From Xiphias gladius (Eukaryota > Chordata > Actinopteri > Istiophoriformes > Xiphiidae), in NCBI RefSeq assembly GCF_016859285.1, contig NC_053414.1:27796261-27860260 (forward strand): a stretch of DNA of 64,000 bases, given 5' to 3'. Below the pieces are notes generated by a model that was given only the letters and a program-made list of their open reading frames with translations, had not been told where the DNA came from and searched no databases. Position numbers and translations under genes: made by a program. Position 1 is the stretch's first letter. Each line of letters starts with the position of its first letter. Shown here one piece after another: positions 12,401 through 23,100 of this stretch.

Positions 12401-13498
12401 TTTCTTTTTCCACTCTCCAGGTCTGTCCTGTCCTCGGCCAAACCCTGTATGCTCTCCCAGAACTCAGATGACCGCTGGTAGGTGCCGTCTTCCTGACGCC
12501 TTGGAGACTTTGAGTCATCATTAAGAGAAATGGAGAAGGTCAACATGTCACTGGACAAAGCTGGAGTTGAGGTGGGATTTGTTACAGTGCCAAAGGAGCA
12601 GTTTAATGGAGACTCTCCATCGCTTGGTGCTCCACTGGTAGTGCTGGGTGTGCTGATAATGACTGGGCAAGAAGTGGAGCAAAATGGTTTATTAAGTGTG
12701 ATATTTTGGGGTTGCAACATGACAGAAAAATCCAAACTTTGAGCTACAGAGGGTGCAGACTCTGGGGTTGGAGGTGTGGCTTGGCCGGAGAGAGCAACAG
12801 AACTGCCGACTGACTTTTCAACAGCTTTAACAGTCTGTGTTCCTGTAGATATACAACTTCTCTTTTCAACTGGAGAATCTACATCCCTCCTTCCAGCCAT
12901 CTCAGCCTGAACTTGTGCATCCCGCATTTTCCTGCCTTGCTCCCTCCCTCTGCTTTCTTCCGTGTTAAAGCCATTCTCTCTGCAACTCCCGCGACTCTGC
13001 CTCTTCCCCCGGCGTTCTGCCTCCTTCATGCCCCTGTCTTTCTGTCCCTCTAAAAGCTCTGCAATCCCAAACCGGCGGGCTAAAGCCAAAACGTCATTCT
13101 GCTCTATGCCTCCTTTTACCTCCAGCTCCCCAGAATACAGCAGACCAACCAGCTTCAGGAGGGTCTGCGCCTTCGCAGCCTGGAGCTGGACCTGGTGCTT
13201 CTGGCCGGATGGAGGAGACGGGGAGGCAGACAGCTTCTGAGACAGGTAGGGGCTGAGAGCTGCAAGAACGCAACTGTGGGTTGGCACTGAGATACCTTCA
13301 CAAAAAGAAGTGGATGGAAAAAAAAAAAAAAAAAAAGTTATTTCGGATTTCCCTTGAATTCAAACTTTGTTATCAGCCGTACAGCTCTGCCTCACCCTCA
13401 GTTTGTAACAGGGTATCGCAGAATGTGGCACTGTTTTGTTGTCTCTGCAGCTCTCCGAGAAGCTGCATCTCATAACCCGGCCACCGGTACCTCTGCAT
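3453..13498 (-). CDS. btbd18: BTBD18-like BTB-domain nuclear protein
   Basis: Multi-exon gene with supported coding exons 13,498-13,396; 13,295-12,217; 11,717-11,622; 8,972 to about 8,442; 7,218-5,542; 3,790-3,453 (stop TAA). The first two join to give TFCDTLLQTEG then ISVPTHSCVLAALSPYLSQK, a BTB/POZ core like human BTBD18. Exon 3 starts VKLRRRTKGEVWEVV, matching a conserved BTBD18 block. The large fifth exon carries an AT-hook, GKRGRPPKTK, near 6,003-6,031. The last exon is acidic and ends EEDVNEIDVTGDETE. All joins agree in phase except the end of exon 4, where an in-frame TGA follows 176 codons and no clear donor was found. The start Met at 13,498 is the first after an upstream in-frame TGA. 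With all exons the product is about 1,200 residues, against roughly 700 in human. Mouse BTBD18 promotes transcription elongation at pachytene piRNA loci in spermatocytes; the fish role is inferred. Synteny next to ctnnd1 supports the name. Confidence 0.75.
3866..5280. repeat. dispersed TACTTAAGT-type element, interrupted by another repeat
   Basis: The left part (about 3,866-3,990) contains GTACTTAAGTACAATTTTGA and the right part (about 5,125-5,270) the matching ACTTTTACTTAAATAAG end. Similar sequence recurs at about 45,285-45,960 and 61,255-61,645. It lies in the last btbd18 intron. The middle (about 4,135-4,620) is foreign and carries its own inverted repeat. This is a common teleost intronic repeat; I cannot name its class. 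Confidence 0.5.
4135..4620. repeat. inverted-repeat element nested in an older repeat
   Basis: The segment 4,264-4,140 read on the minus strand and 4,500-4,615 read on the plus strand are diverged copies of one another. Both contain AGTGTTTTCAA, then TAAGGATGAG, then ACTGGTTGG, then a Cys-poor AT stretch and CTGCCC. The arms are about 110-120 bp around a centre of about 230 bp. This looks like a fold-back or MITE-type element with long, aged terminal inverted repeats. Confidence 0.5.
5542..7218 (-). CDS. btbd18: large AT-hook exon of the BTBD18-like gene
   Basis: One 1,677-bp exon that stays open throughout. The acceptor CAG is at 7,219-7,220, with a second possible AG five bases further in at 7,214-7,215. 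The donor GTAAAG starts at 5,541. It begins with a Ser/Gln-rich stretch (IQQQQERSQQ), is basic in the middle, and has an AT-hook with the GRP core flanked by Lys/Arg, which in other proteins binds the minor groove of AT-rich DNA. It leaves phase 1, and the next exon (3,790) starts with two bases that complete a Gly codon. Composition is low-complexity and largely disordered (many Ser, Lys, Glu, Thr). Reading past the donor would give a stop at 5,492, so an unspliced form would also end soon. Confidence 0.75.
8232..8289. repeat. AT-only palindromic satellite
   Basis: A run of ATAAT units turns halfway into ATTAT units, so the two halves are reverse complements and can form a long AT hairpin or cruciform. 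It lies in a btbd18 intron and is followed by a short CA/CG microsatellite. Confidence 0.7.
8442..8972 (-). CDS. btbd18: BTBD18-like gene, fourth coding exon, 3' border unresolved
   Basis: The acceptor TAATAG lies behind a poly-T tract (8,973-8,997), and the exon continues in phase 0 from the 11,622 exon. It is Pro/Ser-rich, then has a helical-looking block EKLPEDIMMGLNILPNLERD. The frame stays open for 176 codons until a TGA at 8,444-8,442. Possible donors inside it (for example GAG then GTAGCC near 8,755) are weak, so either an internal donor is used or one isoform ends here. Confidence 0.6.
   Translation of the reverse strand, partial: DGCKNRRPDTDLLNVPAPPSTVQSSPIQKPDSHILQPVTTNSPKSPPHPNASSDSAPPSSDYFTPNQKDGLEVAPPLQHQGSVEESDVQIEKLPEDIMMGLNILPNLERDCKRSHHLQLSHDGVPAICQGPVTRKDAGHSQMHAAVSAAGCVFYQDLGTRSFNSSADKDKKSFAEP
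9249..10711 (-). mobile_element. Tc1-like DNA transposon, decayed second copy
   Basis: Minus-strand relative of the element at 848-1,982, inserted in the intron between btbd18 exons 11,622 and 8,972. It keeps one terminal repeat (GGTCCATAAGTATTTGGACA at 9,252-9,271) and a subterminal repeat copied in inverse at about 10,620-10,711. The N-terminal HTH part survives at 10,530-10,294 (RQVAEILGVAKLAIW), followed by a frame break. The DDE region is at 10,236-9,452. It carries the same TGA (9,940-9,938) as the other copy, and the catalytic DLNPIEH block has become DLNLVDQ, so the Glu is lost. It is a fossil. Confidence 0.85.
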
Positions 13499-13835
13499 GT
13501 CCACACAGGCACTTGGAGAGAGGGAGGACAGAAGAGAGGACAGACTTAGATGAAGGATTATGGTTCAAATGTTGGTGTAAGACACATACAGAAGGATACA
13601 CAGTGCTGCTGGCACCAGTGGTACATCCACTCAAAACCTACCTACAACTGAACTTTTCTTCCTGATTTGGTTTTACTATTAATATATCATCTCGTTTTAA
13701 TGTTTTAACCTGCTTAATATTTGTATCCTCTCCTATCTACTTTATTGAGCAATGTGGAAAACACTCTGAACTAAGTTATTTATCCAAGTTATTTGTATAT
13801 GAATAAATTACCTTCCCATACCTCACGGCGGCACT

Positions 13836-13935
13836 GTCATGGCATTGTCTAGTAAGACTCTTTCCATTTTAACAGCAGCATGAAAAATCTCTGCAGCCTC
13901 TGCAGGAAGACGGATTTTAAGGAGCTTTTTCCTAA
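13836..13935 (-). other. possible 5' exon upstream of btbd18
   Basis: On the minus strand, TTTTTAG is followed by about 100 bp and then TGAG with a GTATGG donor. It sits between the presumed non-coding btbd18 first exon (donor at 14,561) and the exon with the start codon, so the simplest reading is an untranslated exon. One frame is open, reading KKLLKIRLPAEAAEIFHAAV and ending in a stop, and looks protein-like, so a short upstream ORF or an exon of an unrecognised gene is possible. The opposite strand also shows acceptor and donor-like borders, so the strand is not certain. Confidence 0.3.
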
Positions 13936-14559
13936 AAACGTAAGACAAAGGAGCGCGTTATGGCTGTATTTTTGCACAAAAAATAAAAAAAAGTGGCGTG
14001 TACAAATGTGAACTCACTCTACGACTCTGCAATATCAACATAGCACAGCATTGCACTAACCCGGCACAGCTCGGTTCACATACTGTATCAGGCTTTATTT
14101 CGGACTGGAGAACGGGTGGCAGCTAAGCAGCACGTGGGCGAGCAGAAATGCGCTCGCGCAACGTTAACGTCGATGTTAAATGTCTGACCTTTGACAGTAA
14201 AGCTATTTATAGACTATTAATTATTCTGTTTTCTTGTTAATATTAGCTGACCTTGTTTTTTACCCACAGGGTACAGTTTGACAAAAATGTATCCTCGGTG
14301 ATTTTGAGGATCAAAGTGTTGCAAAATGTAACATCATAGGGCCAATGTGGCTAGTAGCTAGCTAGGTTATTAGCAGAAAAAGGTGGGGGGGGGGTTCTAC
14401 AAATAAAATAAATACGCCATGTCCCCTTAGAATTAAGGCTTACTTAACCCCCTTTTCAAATGTCAAACAGTGGAACTCAAAGTAATTAATGATGTTAGCC
14501 AGCTCTACATTAAAGTTCACAAACCGAAGCTAATGCGTTGGAGCTCGAAAGTTACACTT

Positions 14560-14770
14560 ACGGACTTTTCTGTCGCGGGAGTAGGGGCGTTCTGGGCCGT
14601 TATACCTTGGTTCAATGACACCAGCGTTACACCTCAAAATTAAAGTCACGGGATCATTACATGTTTAACGTGTCGCACACACTTGTGTGTCATCCGAAGT
14701 ACTGGGTCGCTGACTGACAGCGACACCCACTGGCCGCTCACATCACCGAGGAAAACCGCGTTGAAATGCA
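14560..14770 (-). promoter_or_regulatory. btbd18: btbd18 promoter and non-coding first exon region
   Basis: A locally CpG-richer stretch, with a consensus donor TCC then GTAAGTG on the minus strand at 14,561, implying a non-coding first exon to its right. It begins about 170-300 bp after the polyadenylation signal of ctnnd1. No TATA box is evident. A CACGTG E-box near 14,131 and CpG-rich sequence to about 14,180 may also belong to it. Confidence 0.45.
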
Positions 14771-14892
14771 AAGCAAATGTTCTCCTTGGAGAGACAGTTC
14801 GCATGATGAACTGTTCCTCACAGATTCATTGTAAAATAGTCTGATCGATAGGACTCAAATGAAAACAAAGGCTCTGAGAAATAATTTTCTTT

Positions 14893-14898
14893 TTTATT
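14893..14898 (-). terminator. ctnnd1: ctnnd1 polyadenylation signal AATAAA
   Basis: AATAAA on the minus strand (TTTATT on plus), the most plausible end for the ctnnd1 transcript before the btbd18 promoter. Cleavage is expected about 15-25 bp further left. Confidence 0.5.
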
Positions 14899-16898
14899 AA
14901 AAACAGTATTGCTAGTTACATAGTTCATTCATAAATGAGAATGTGCAACTTTAAGAGCCAAGGCAAAGAGATTAAGGTGTAGTCCAGAATCAGATTTATC
15001 CATTAGTGTTCCAGTATCTGATGACTCTGTTGAAGGATTTTGTTTAGCTAACTTATTTTGCATTTAATTAAGACATAAACTGAATGTTTTCAATCAAAAC
15101 ATAAAAACCGATTGCATATGCGTTCACCCAGAGCACCCAAAACAATTAAACCCAAATCAGAATATAAAAACTACATAAAATCATTAAAATTAACAAATAT
15201 TCTCTTGTATATATAGTTTTAATGTGCTTTTATTCAATCCTCCACTTTATCTAATAGCAAATTCTGGTCTATGCCTCCTTACACAGATTTTCTACCACAA
15301 GCCCTCGCTTTCCTCTGTTCCACTCTTTTAGTCAGTCCATTCTTAAAGCCAACTTGTTAGAGAAAATGAGGCTTCCTGTGTCATGTTTCAATTGGCATGG
15401 AAAACAAAGGAAAGGTAACCAAAAAAAAAAAAAAAAAAAAAAAGAGGAAGGGAGAGAAACACACATCACACCCCCCCAGTGCATTTTTTTTTTTTTTTTT
15501 TTTTTAAATCATCCACTCAGTAAGTATCTACATCTCACTCGGCACTAAGTATATGCATTCTTCTACAGAACAAGCACTGTACTAAAGAACTGTGGGCTAA
15601 GATAGACAATACAATGTCTTCTTCCATGTACTGTTCTGTAGTCTTAAAGCCAAGTAGGCTATGGGTTTGTGAAGCAGTAAATAATACAGAACTCAAGAGT
15701 TTCATACCTCATACAAAAACCAATCCCAATAACAACAATCAACTCTTACACACATACTAGTTCACATATTCCATTATCTTGCAGTATAGAAAACTGCTGA
15801 GTTCCACATACAGCATTCTCAACTAGTAACCTGCTGAGAAAAAGACACCTTGATTGGTTACCAGTGTCATGTTGGACACACCCATCAGACCTATCCTGAG
15901 TGAGCGAGGCACTCCAGTTAGCCCACTGTTCGAGACAGTCTTGTATGTACACATTCATAAGATAATAGACCTGTGGATAAAAGGAAATGCACTCACTGAA
16001 TCCTGTGATATTTCCTAAAAAAAATTACAAAGTTAAGGGGCTTACATTTAACAGAAAGATAGAAATGTAGCACAGACTATACTGTCTATTCCAATGAGGT
16101 GGAGAATCGTTTCTCTACTGCTCTATTTCTGTCCCCTTTATATCTATGGATCACAATCAATACAGAAAATGCAGCATCTCCATGTATCTTGCGATGGTCT
16201 GTCACCGACACAGAGTACAAAACAAAGCAGATGACAGCTTTCAGTGTAGCTGCTGTTAAAAAGTCTGACTGTTTGAAGTTCTTGCATTCAATATTGGCAG
16301 TCCCAGCAGTAGCAGTGTCGTTTGGCACGTGACCATTACTGTGGTATAGAGCAAAGAAAGAAGAGGAAAAACCACTATCAAAAGAGAAGCACAAGGTTTA
16401 CACATGTCTGATTAATCAATAAACATTGGTTCTCAGTGGTAGGAATTTTTTTTTTTTTTTTTAGTATTTACCCATCAGAGTGAGAGAAAAAAAATGACAT
16501 GTTCCCTCAGTTTCTTCAAAACAGAGTGTAATAGCCATTTATGTAAAATTGCACCAAAGAGTCCTGTTCTGATCCCAACAGTTCCTTTTAATTAGTTTAA
16601 TAATAGTTTAATAAGTCTACGCTCCGACCTCCAAGAATTACAAAAGTCCTCAGATGAAGCCACAGTCTCTGCTTTTTGTTGATGAGAGAGCGTTAGTGTT
16701 GTCCAGGCAAGTCATAGTGTTGCGTAGTGTTGTTGCCACAGTATCTTCTGATTGAGTGGTTAGTGTTTTTTTTTTTGAGTTAAGGGACTCGCAGAGCTTA
16801 AAGTGGTCGTAGTGTCACATCCGGTTGTCCACAGGGAGCATAGAGCCACGCCAGTTTTCCGTGTGGTTTCATTAGTGTAAGCTGCAATGGAGGAATGT

Positions 16899-16904
<6 letters not shown>

Positions 16905-16976
<72 letters not shown>
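16905..16976. repeat. (GA)n / (CT)n microsatellite
   Basis: About 35 uninterrupted GA units in the ctnnd1 3'UTR. In the transcript this reads as CU repeats, a polypyrimidine-tract-binding type sequence. Length is likely polymorphic. Confidence 0.9.
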
Positions 16977-16978
<2 letters not shown>

Positions 16979-17115
16979 TAAAAAGAGTAACAAGGGACAG
17001 AAGAGTTGAGTGTAAAAGGATGGAGTTTAATCCCATCGGTAGTGTAGTGGTCCCCGGTTGTCAGTTCAGCAAGGGCAGTAGGCGGGAGGAGGCTGTCGTC
17101 TTGTGATGCAGACAA

Positions 17116-17124
17116 TCAGTTTTT
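17116..17124 (-). CDS. ctnnd1: ctnnd1 terminal exon, short tail Lys-Asn-stop
   Basis: A strong acceptor (CTTCTCTTGCAG) at 17,125 opens in phase 0 with AAA AAC TGA. Human p120 ends ...MQKI, also with a tiny last coding piece, so this is likely the ancestral end. The rest of the exon is 3'UTR. Confidence 0.65.
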   Translation of the reverse strand, partial: KN

Positions 17125-20100
17125 CTGCAAGAGAAGAAGAGGCACAAGTGTGGGAATTGATCGTGTTTAGCGGCTAATGTGAGGCGTTCAAGCCTAAGTG
17201 CGAAGAATGTCACATTTAAAATTCAGATTCACAGCAGAGGCTGTCAAAAAAAAAAAAGAAAAGCACAGTACAAAATACAATACACAAATCGTGGCTGCAA
17301 GCAACAGGGTCACCACACGTTAGAAAAAAATTACACAGTGTGCAGAGAGAGAGAGAGAAAAAAAAAAAAAAAAATCACATCTCAGAGAACTAAAAATCAC
17401 TGACACTTTTCACCAGCAGAGGGAGAAAAAAATAAAGCATTCCAAATACAGTATAATGGAAGCTCACTGACAACACTGGTCACTGTCAAGCACACAAATA
17501 GTCACAGTTGTTAATACACAACTAAGATGTTAGGCCATACAGTGAGATGAGAGGAGCAGCCGGGGGGACACACATACCATGCGCTGACATGCAGTGTGAC
17601 AATGGGTGTAGCCTAACCATCGAAAGAATCCATTAGAGGCAGAGAAGCCTGCCTCTCCCCATACATCCCTCCCTGAGAGAGAGAGACAAAAAATAGAGAG
17701 GAGGAGCATGTGATAGATAAAGAGACATAAGGAGAGACAGAGAAACAAGGCACAAAGCGAGGAGGGGGTAAGTGAAGAAAGAGGGTTAAGTGTGAAAAAA
17801 AGTAAAGGAAACACAGAACAGCATGATAGAAAGAGAAAAAAGGGTTACAAAAGATTAGTTAGCTCATGTTTCAGGGGAAAAAAAAAGAACACCGGTGAGA
17901 AATTATGTGCAAGACACATATTAACGGCAGTGCTTAAACGAGACATGCATCAACATGCCGTCTGTAGGGGTGTGTGAGAGCACGTCTGTTCACATGGTTA
18001 CGTTTTCATCATGAAATCTGGGAGCGCGGGAGGTGTATACATTCCACATGATTAAACTGTTTTCCATACAACTTCCATCTTTTTTTCTTAATATAACAGG
18101 AAAATTACATCCTGCAATGTACTGCTTTATTGTTTGAAAAAAAATAAATAAATAAAACTATTGAAAATGACTTTTCTGTACTATTATTCTCACAATTGTC
18201 TGGTGCAGTCGCTTAGTTGCAAGTTATATAGTTATATCGGGGTTTGGAAAGGGATGTAGGAAGTATGCAGTAGAGTTAATGTTAGACAAAAGGGAGTTAA
18301 GTAATTCTCATTAAGGTGCATTCATGAAGGGTTGTGTGCATGTGGCCAGTGTTTACCTGTACTGCATCTTTGTCAGCAGGTTCGAGTGTGTTATCCAGAG
18401 TGTTCCTTCTCCCCCTCTGGTCCAGTGTGGAGTAGGCATCTGAAGAGGAGAAAACTGTGTTAAACAAGAAGTAAATGTGTGCGTTTGTCTGCTTCATTAA
18501 TACGTATCACAGGTTACATGCGCTCATATCACATTAGCCAGGTGCAATTCTGGCCAGGTGTACATGTTACGTTTCTTTTCTGTTTTCACACACACCTGGT
18601 CCCAAGTCATTCATTGGAATCATTTCCCGGTCTCCTTTGCCGCCTGTGTATCAAAAACACAGACAATAAGCATCATTATCACTGTTTCTCTGTAAAGTTA
18701 CATGTTTCTGCTCCCTCAGAGTCAGACAGAGCAACTCCTGCCAAAGATAGAAGTGTGTAGGTGTGTGAGTGTTTTGGTAGTATTTCTGGGTGTCAGACAT
18801 GAGCCAGCTAGTTCTTGCAAATACATAATTTACGTTACTTTGATGTATGATGGGTGGGGTTGGGAAACTTTCAAATCCGTGCCAAAGAGCTTAAAAGATC
18901 TTTTAAACGTAATAAAAAGAAAATTGGATATACATCGTGGTGATGAACAACCTTAATTGGGATTATCTGAAATGTCCCGGTGTGGTAAACCCTTAAATGT
19001 CCTGCATGCCAAGCAGGTTGAGACACACATGTAAGAATTAATTGCAAATCTTAGTTAACGCTTAACTATGACATCTGCAAACAGCCTATTATAGGAACAA
19101 CGTACGAAATGCAACGCATAGAAACAAGCGCAGAACTTATGTCCGATGAAACCAGTTCTTTGAAACACTACCACAGTAAAGTAAGTGGAGTGTCAGACAT
19201 AAACGGTCTTTGGTAAGGCAACATGGTAAGGTATATTAAAATCACAATAAGTGATTAATAAGTTTACTTCTCCTTCAGCTGAAGGAGAAGTACATTTGTA
19301 GGAGAAGTTTGTATGCAGCATTAGAAAACTTTGTGTATCTTGCAGATAAAAGTCTTGACAAAGCTCAGGTTCACATCCACAGAAAAATAAGCCAAATGCT
19401 TGATGCTGCTGAACAAACAATTACTTTAATTGGACATGAGATCTTAGGACAGAGGACACTTGAGACTTGCACAGCACTATACATGCACGTTTCCCTTTCA
19501 CTTCCTGACCTTTGTCTATGAGTGGCAGAGTGCTGTCCTCATATCCTCCATTGGCCCTGGCGTTGTTGCCCGGAGGGTTTAAGTTGACCATGAAGTCAGT
19601 CTTCTTCCAGCCGTCCTTCTCCAAAGTGCGCCGCAGCTCTTTGTAGCCCCACACTGTCTGCAGCACCAGACCAGCGCCACGCACCTCCCGCTCAGAACGA
19701 TTACTGGTGATCCCAGTGGACAGGAGAGGCAGAGAGAGGGAATTAAAAAGAGAGCGAGTAATTCAAAACTGTGAACAAAAAAATCTTCTATCAGCCCTTA
19801 CCCGTCCTTGTTAATGAGCACCAGTCTCTCAATGCCCTGTGAGGCCCTGAGGGTCTTGGCTGCTTCCAGACTGGAGCCCAGCACCTCGTGAAGTGTGCTC
19901 AATACCGACACCACCGTCTCTTCTGACAGTGCTCGCACCGGCTGACTCTGACCACCACCCGGCAGGTTGGCCACCAGGTGAGGCACTGCATGTTTACCTA
20001 AAACCAAAGGGGTGGTTAAAACGTTAAAGCACACTTAAATAGCGACACTATGCTCCTGATACTATAAAATCTCTCTGGTGCTCCATGGTTAAAACTGTAC

Positions 20101-23100
20101 TTTTCAATAATGTGACTTGCTGAGACACAAACGAAGCACTCCAAGCCTCACCTAGTAGATCTCTATTGCGCGCATCAATGGCCAGGTTGCGGAGGGCTCC
20201 AGACATGGCTCGGACCACGCGGTCGTTTCCGTGGGCCAGCAGCTCAGTCATCATGGGTAGACCCTTCTCCTGGCGCAGCAAGGCACGGATGTATCGCCCA
20301 TACTAAACAAAGACACGTATATTTATTACATTATTTATGTATCTGTCACAGACTGATGACCAGTCCTGGGTGTACACAGCCACTGGTATAATGCACGCTG
20401 GGTTAGGCTACATCCCCCTTCAATCCTAAATAGGATAAGTAACTATATAACGTGAATAGATGGAGACAGACTATCTAGGTAAGCAAAACATTTAGTGAGA
20501 GTGGGGAAAAACTTTGACTTCATTAAATGAAGTGCCCTATTCTGACGCTCATCGTGCATAAAAAACAAAAAACAAAAAAACAATTACATTTGCACTGTAT
20601 TTCTGTAACACAGGGGCCAATCCATCTGCTGGATGACACATGCTGAAGGTGCTCCTGAGGACACGCACCCATGCCTCTCTTCCAATGTCTTCATGTTTTA
20701 TATACGCCACTATACACCACTAGTAGGTAAAACACACATTTGCATAGTCATTTTCCAAATGATCTCTCTTGGCAAGGGGAAGAAATTATATCTACCCTGT
20801 GCCACCCGAATCTCATCTAAAGTATACAAAGTATCATTTTTGGATAGATTTGCATGAAGACAGCCATATGGTTGCACGGTACATTTACAACATTTTGTAT
20901 ATAATCACATGGAAAGAAACCCAAATTATTAGAGTGTATTGATATTGGAGGTAGACAAGTATAGCATTTGGCATCTTTATGTTAATCCTAGATTACTCCA
21001 TTCTCCCACTAATTTTATGTGCATCAGATTTTAACCTCTAAGTTTTCATGACCAGACTTCTCTCCTTTAACAATATAACCCATGGATTACCATACATTAT
21101 TTCCTCTCCAGTAATGTGTGGATTTTCAAGGTCAAAGCAACGTCAAAGTAGTGGTAAGTTAGGTCATGGGCAAGGTCTAAGAAAAGGCGAACAGGAAAAG
21201 TCACATGATCACAATTTGAGTAAGCCCATGGGAAAGGACTGTGTAATAATGCTTTAGTCCATTTCCAAAACTGCCTTACTGTAGATCTGAATGACTTAAT
21301 ATCTCCTAAGATCTTTTTTGGTCCTGGACCATGCTGTCGGAGCTGTTTATATGTCTATGCTCAGATTCCCACAATCTGGGACAATGGTTACAGCACAGGG
21401 ATTGTTGGTGCTGTAAAATGGAATAGGATGATAATGGAGAGTGGTTCTTACAGTCCAGCGGCCGGCACACAGGTTCTGAACAGCTCCAGCTGAGGCTTCC
21501 AGCACAGTGGGGTTCTTGGACTCCTTTAGCAGAGAGGTGTAGATGCGGACCACCTCCGGCTGGTACAACAGCTCATAACCTACAGGAAAGAGGGAGAGAG
21601 TGGTGAGGAGAACAGAAGGGGAAGGAGGGGAAGTGTAAAGAAGCAAGCAAGGACACCAGGAGTGATTGATGGGAAATACACAGAGGATTCAGAGGGGAAA
21701 AGACAAAGTAGTATGGAAGAGGGAGAGAGGGGCAGGAGGAACATTAAGATGAGAAGCAAATGCTTTTTTTGTCAAGTGTTGATTGAGCCAGCCATTACCT
21801 TTAGCAGGTGTGGTCCTCTTTGGAATGTCTATTATATCTGCAGCTGCATCCTCATCTTTCCTTCCTGGAAATCAACATTACAGTCTTAGAAACACATAAA
21901 ATCCACATTTGACGGATTTATTTTACAGAGCTATATCTACGGTTAGTATTATTTTTAGTTTGGTTAGAAACTGAGCAAAAACTGAGATGCATGTTCTCTT
22001 CTGAGTATTTTAATATGACTCTTTCATGGTTGAGGAGGCGTCATGCATGTTAGCACTAAGACAATATTTCAACCTGTTATCTCATCCACAGCTACTCTAC
22101 TACTGCTAACACTAAGACAACATCAGGCAGCGGAAGCAAAGTGCAGTCATACAGGGGTATAGAGCTTACCTTTGGAAAACCACTCGTCTGTAGCCCAGCG
22201 CAAAAAGAGGAGAGAAAAATGGAGAGGAGAGAGGAGAGAGAAAAAGGGATAAAGAGGGAGAGAATGGCAGAACAGGAGGAAGACAGAGCATTTAAGTAAG
22301 AGGAAAGCAGCCATAACTGAGCCACCCAGTCAACACCTGATTACATCCCAACGGCGCCGCTGCCACCACACAGAATCAGTAATGTGACATGCCAAGTATG
22401 AAGGCCAAATAAAGCAAATCAAAGCACACACCACTTCATGTAATTTCCTATTCACACAGATTCACACAACTGGTCTGTATGGTATCATTATGAGAGGTTG
22501 CTGCTGTGATATATATCTGTGCAACACACCTGAAAATTATAAATACACAGAAAAGCAATTTACTTAACCTATAAGCTGATATCCAGTGAACCGAGACATT
22601 TCTCGTATGCTCCCCCAATGAGTATCGCATCTTTTTCAGGCACAGCAGGTACTTTGATGCAATCTTCTCTTTCATACAGTTGCTGTATAATTCTGTTATA
22701 TCACGTTGAAAATCTTGTCTGGCCCCATGTAAAATTCTAATTACAGTAAACCTGAACATTTTTTCTGTACAGATTGCTGTTGAAAATGATCAATCAACTC
22801 AAAGTCCTGGTTACTTAATTAGCATCTTTTTTCCAGTATTTTAGAGGTGAAATGATTAGTTGATGAATCGAATAGTTGATCATCAGGAAGAAAAAAAAAA
22901 AACAACTATTTTGATAATCGATTAATCGTTTCAGTCATTTTACAAGACAAAATGCAACACATTCCCTAACTCAGCTGCTCAAATGTGAGAATTTGCTGCT
23001 TTTCTCTACTATCTTTCTCTACGTCTTTACTTTACTTTCTAAACTGAATATCTTTGAGTTTTGGGCTGCTGATCCGACAAAACAAGACATTTCAAGACGT

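Larger units (their letters stand above)
14893..17115 (-). other. ctnnd1: ctnnd1 3' untranslated region
   Basis: About 2.2 kb of non-coding sequence after the TGA, including a long GA/CT microsatellite (16,905-16,975), an A23 run (15,421-15,443) and a T19 run (15,487-15,505). No open frame worth calling. It ends at an AATAAA signal on the minus strand. Confidence 0.6.

Noticed and set aside
16760..17115. Frames with long Leu-Ser runs in the ctnnd1 3'UTR
   Set aside because: Translation of the GA/CT microsatellite; the gene's stop codon lies upstream at 17,118-17,116.
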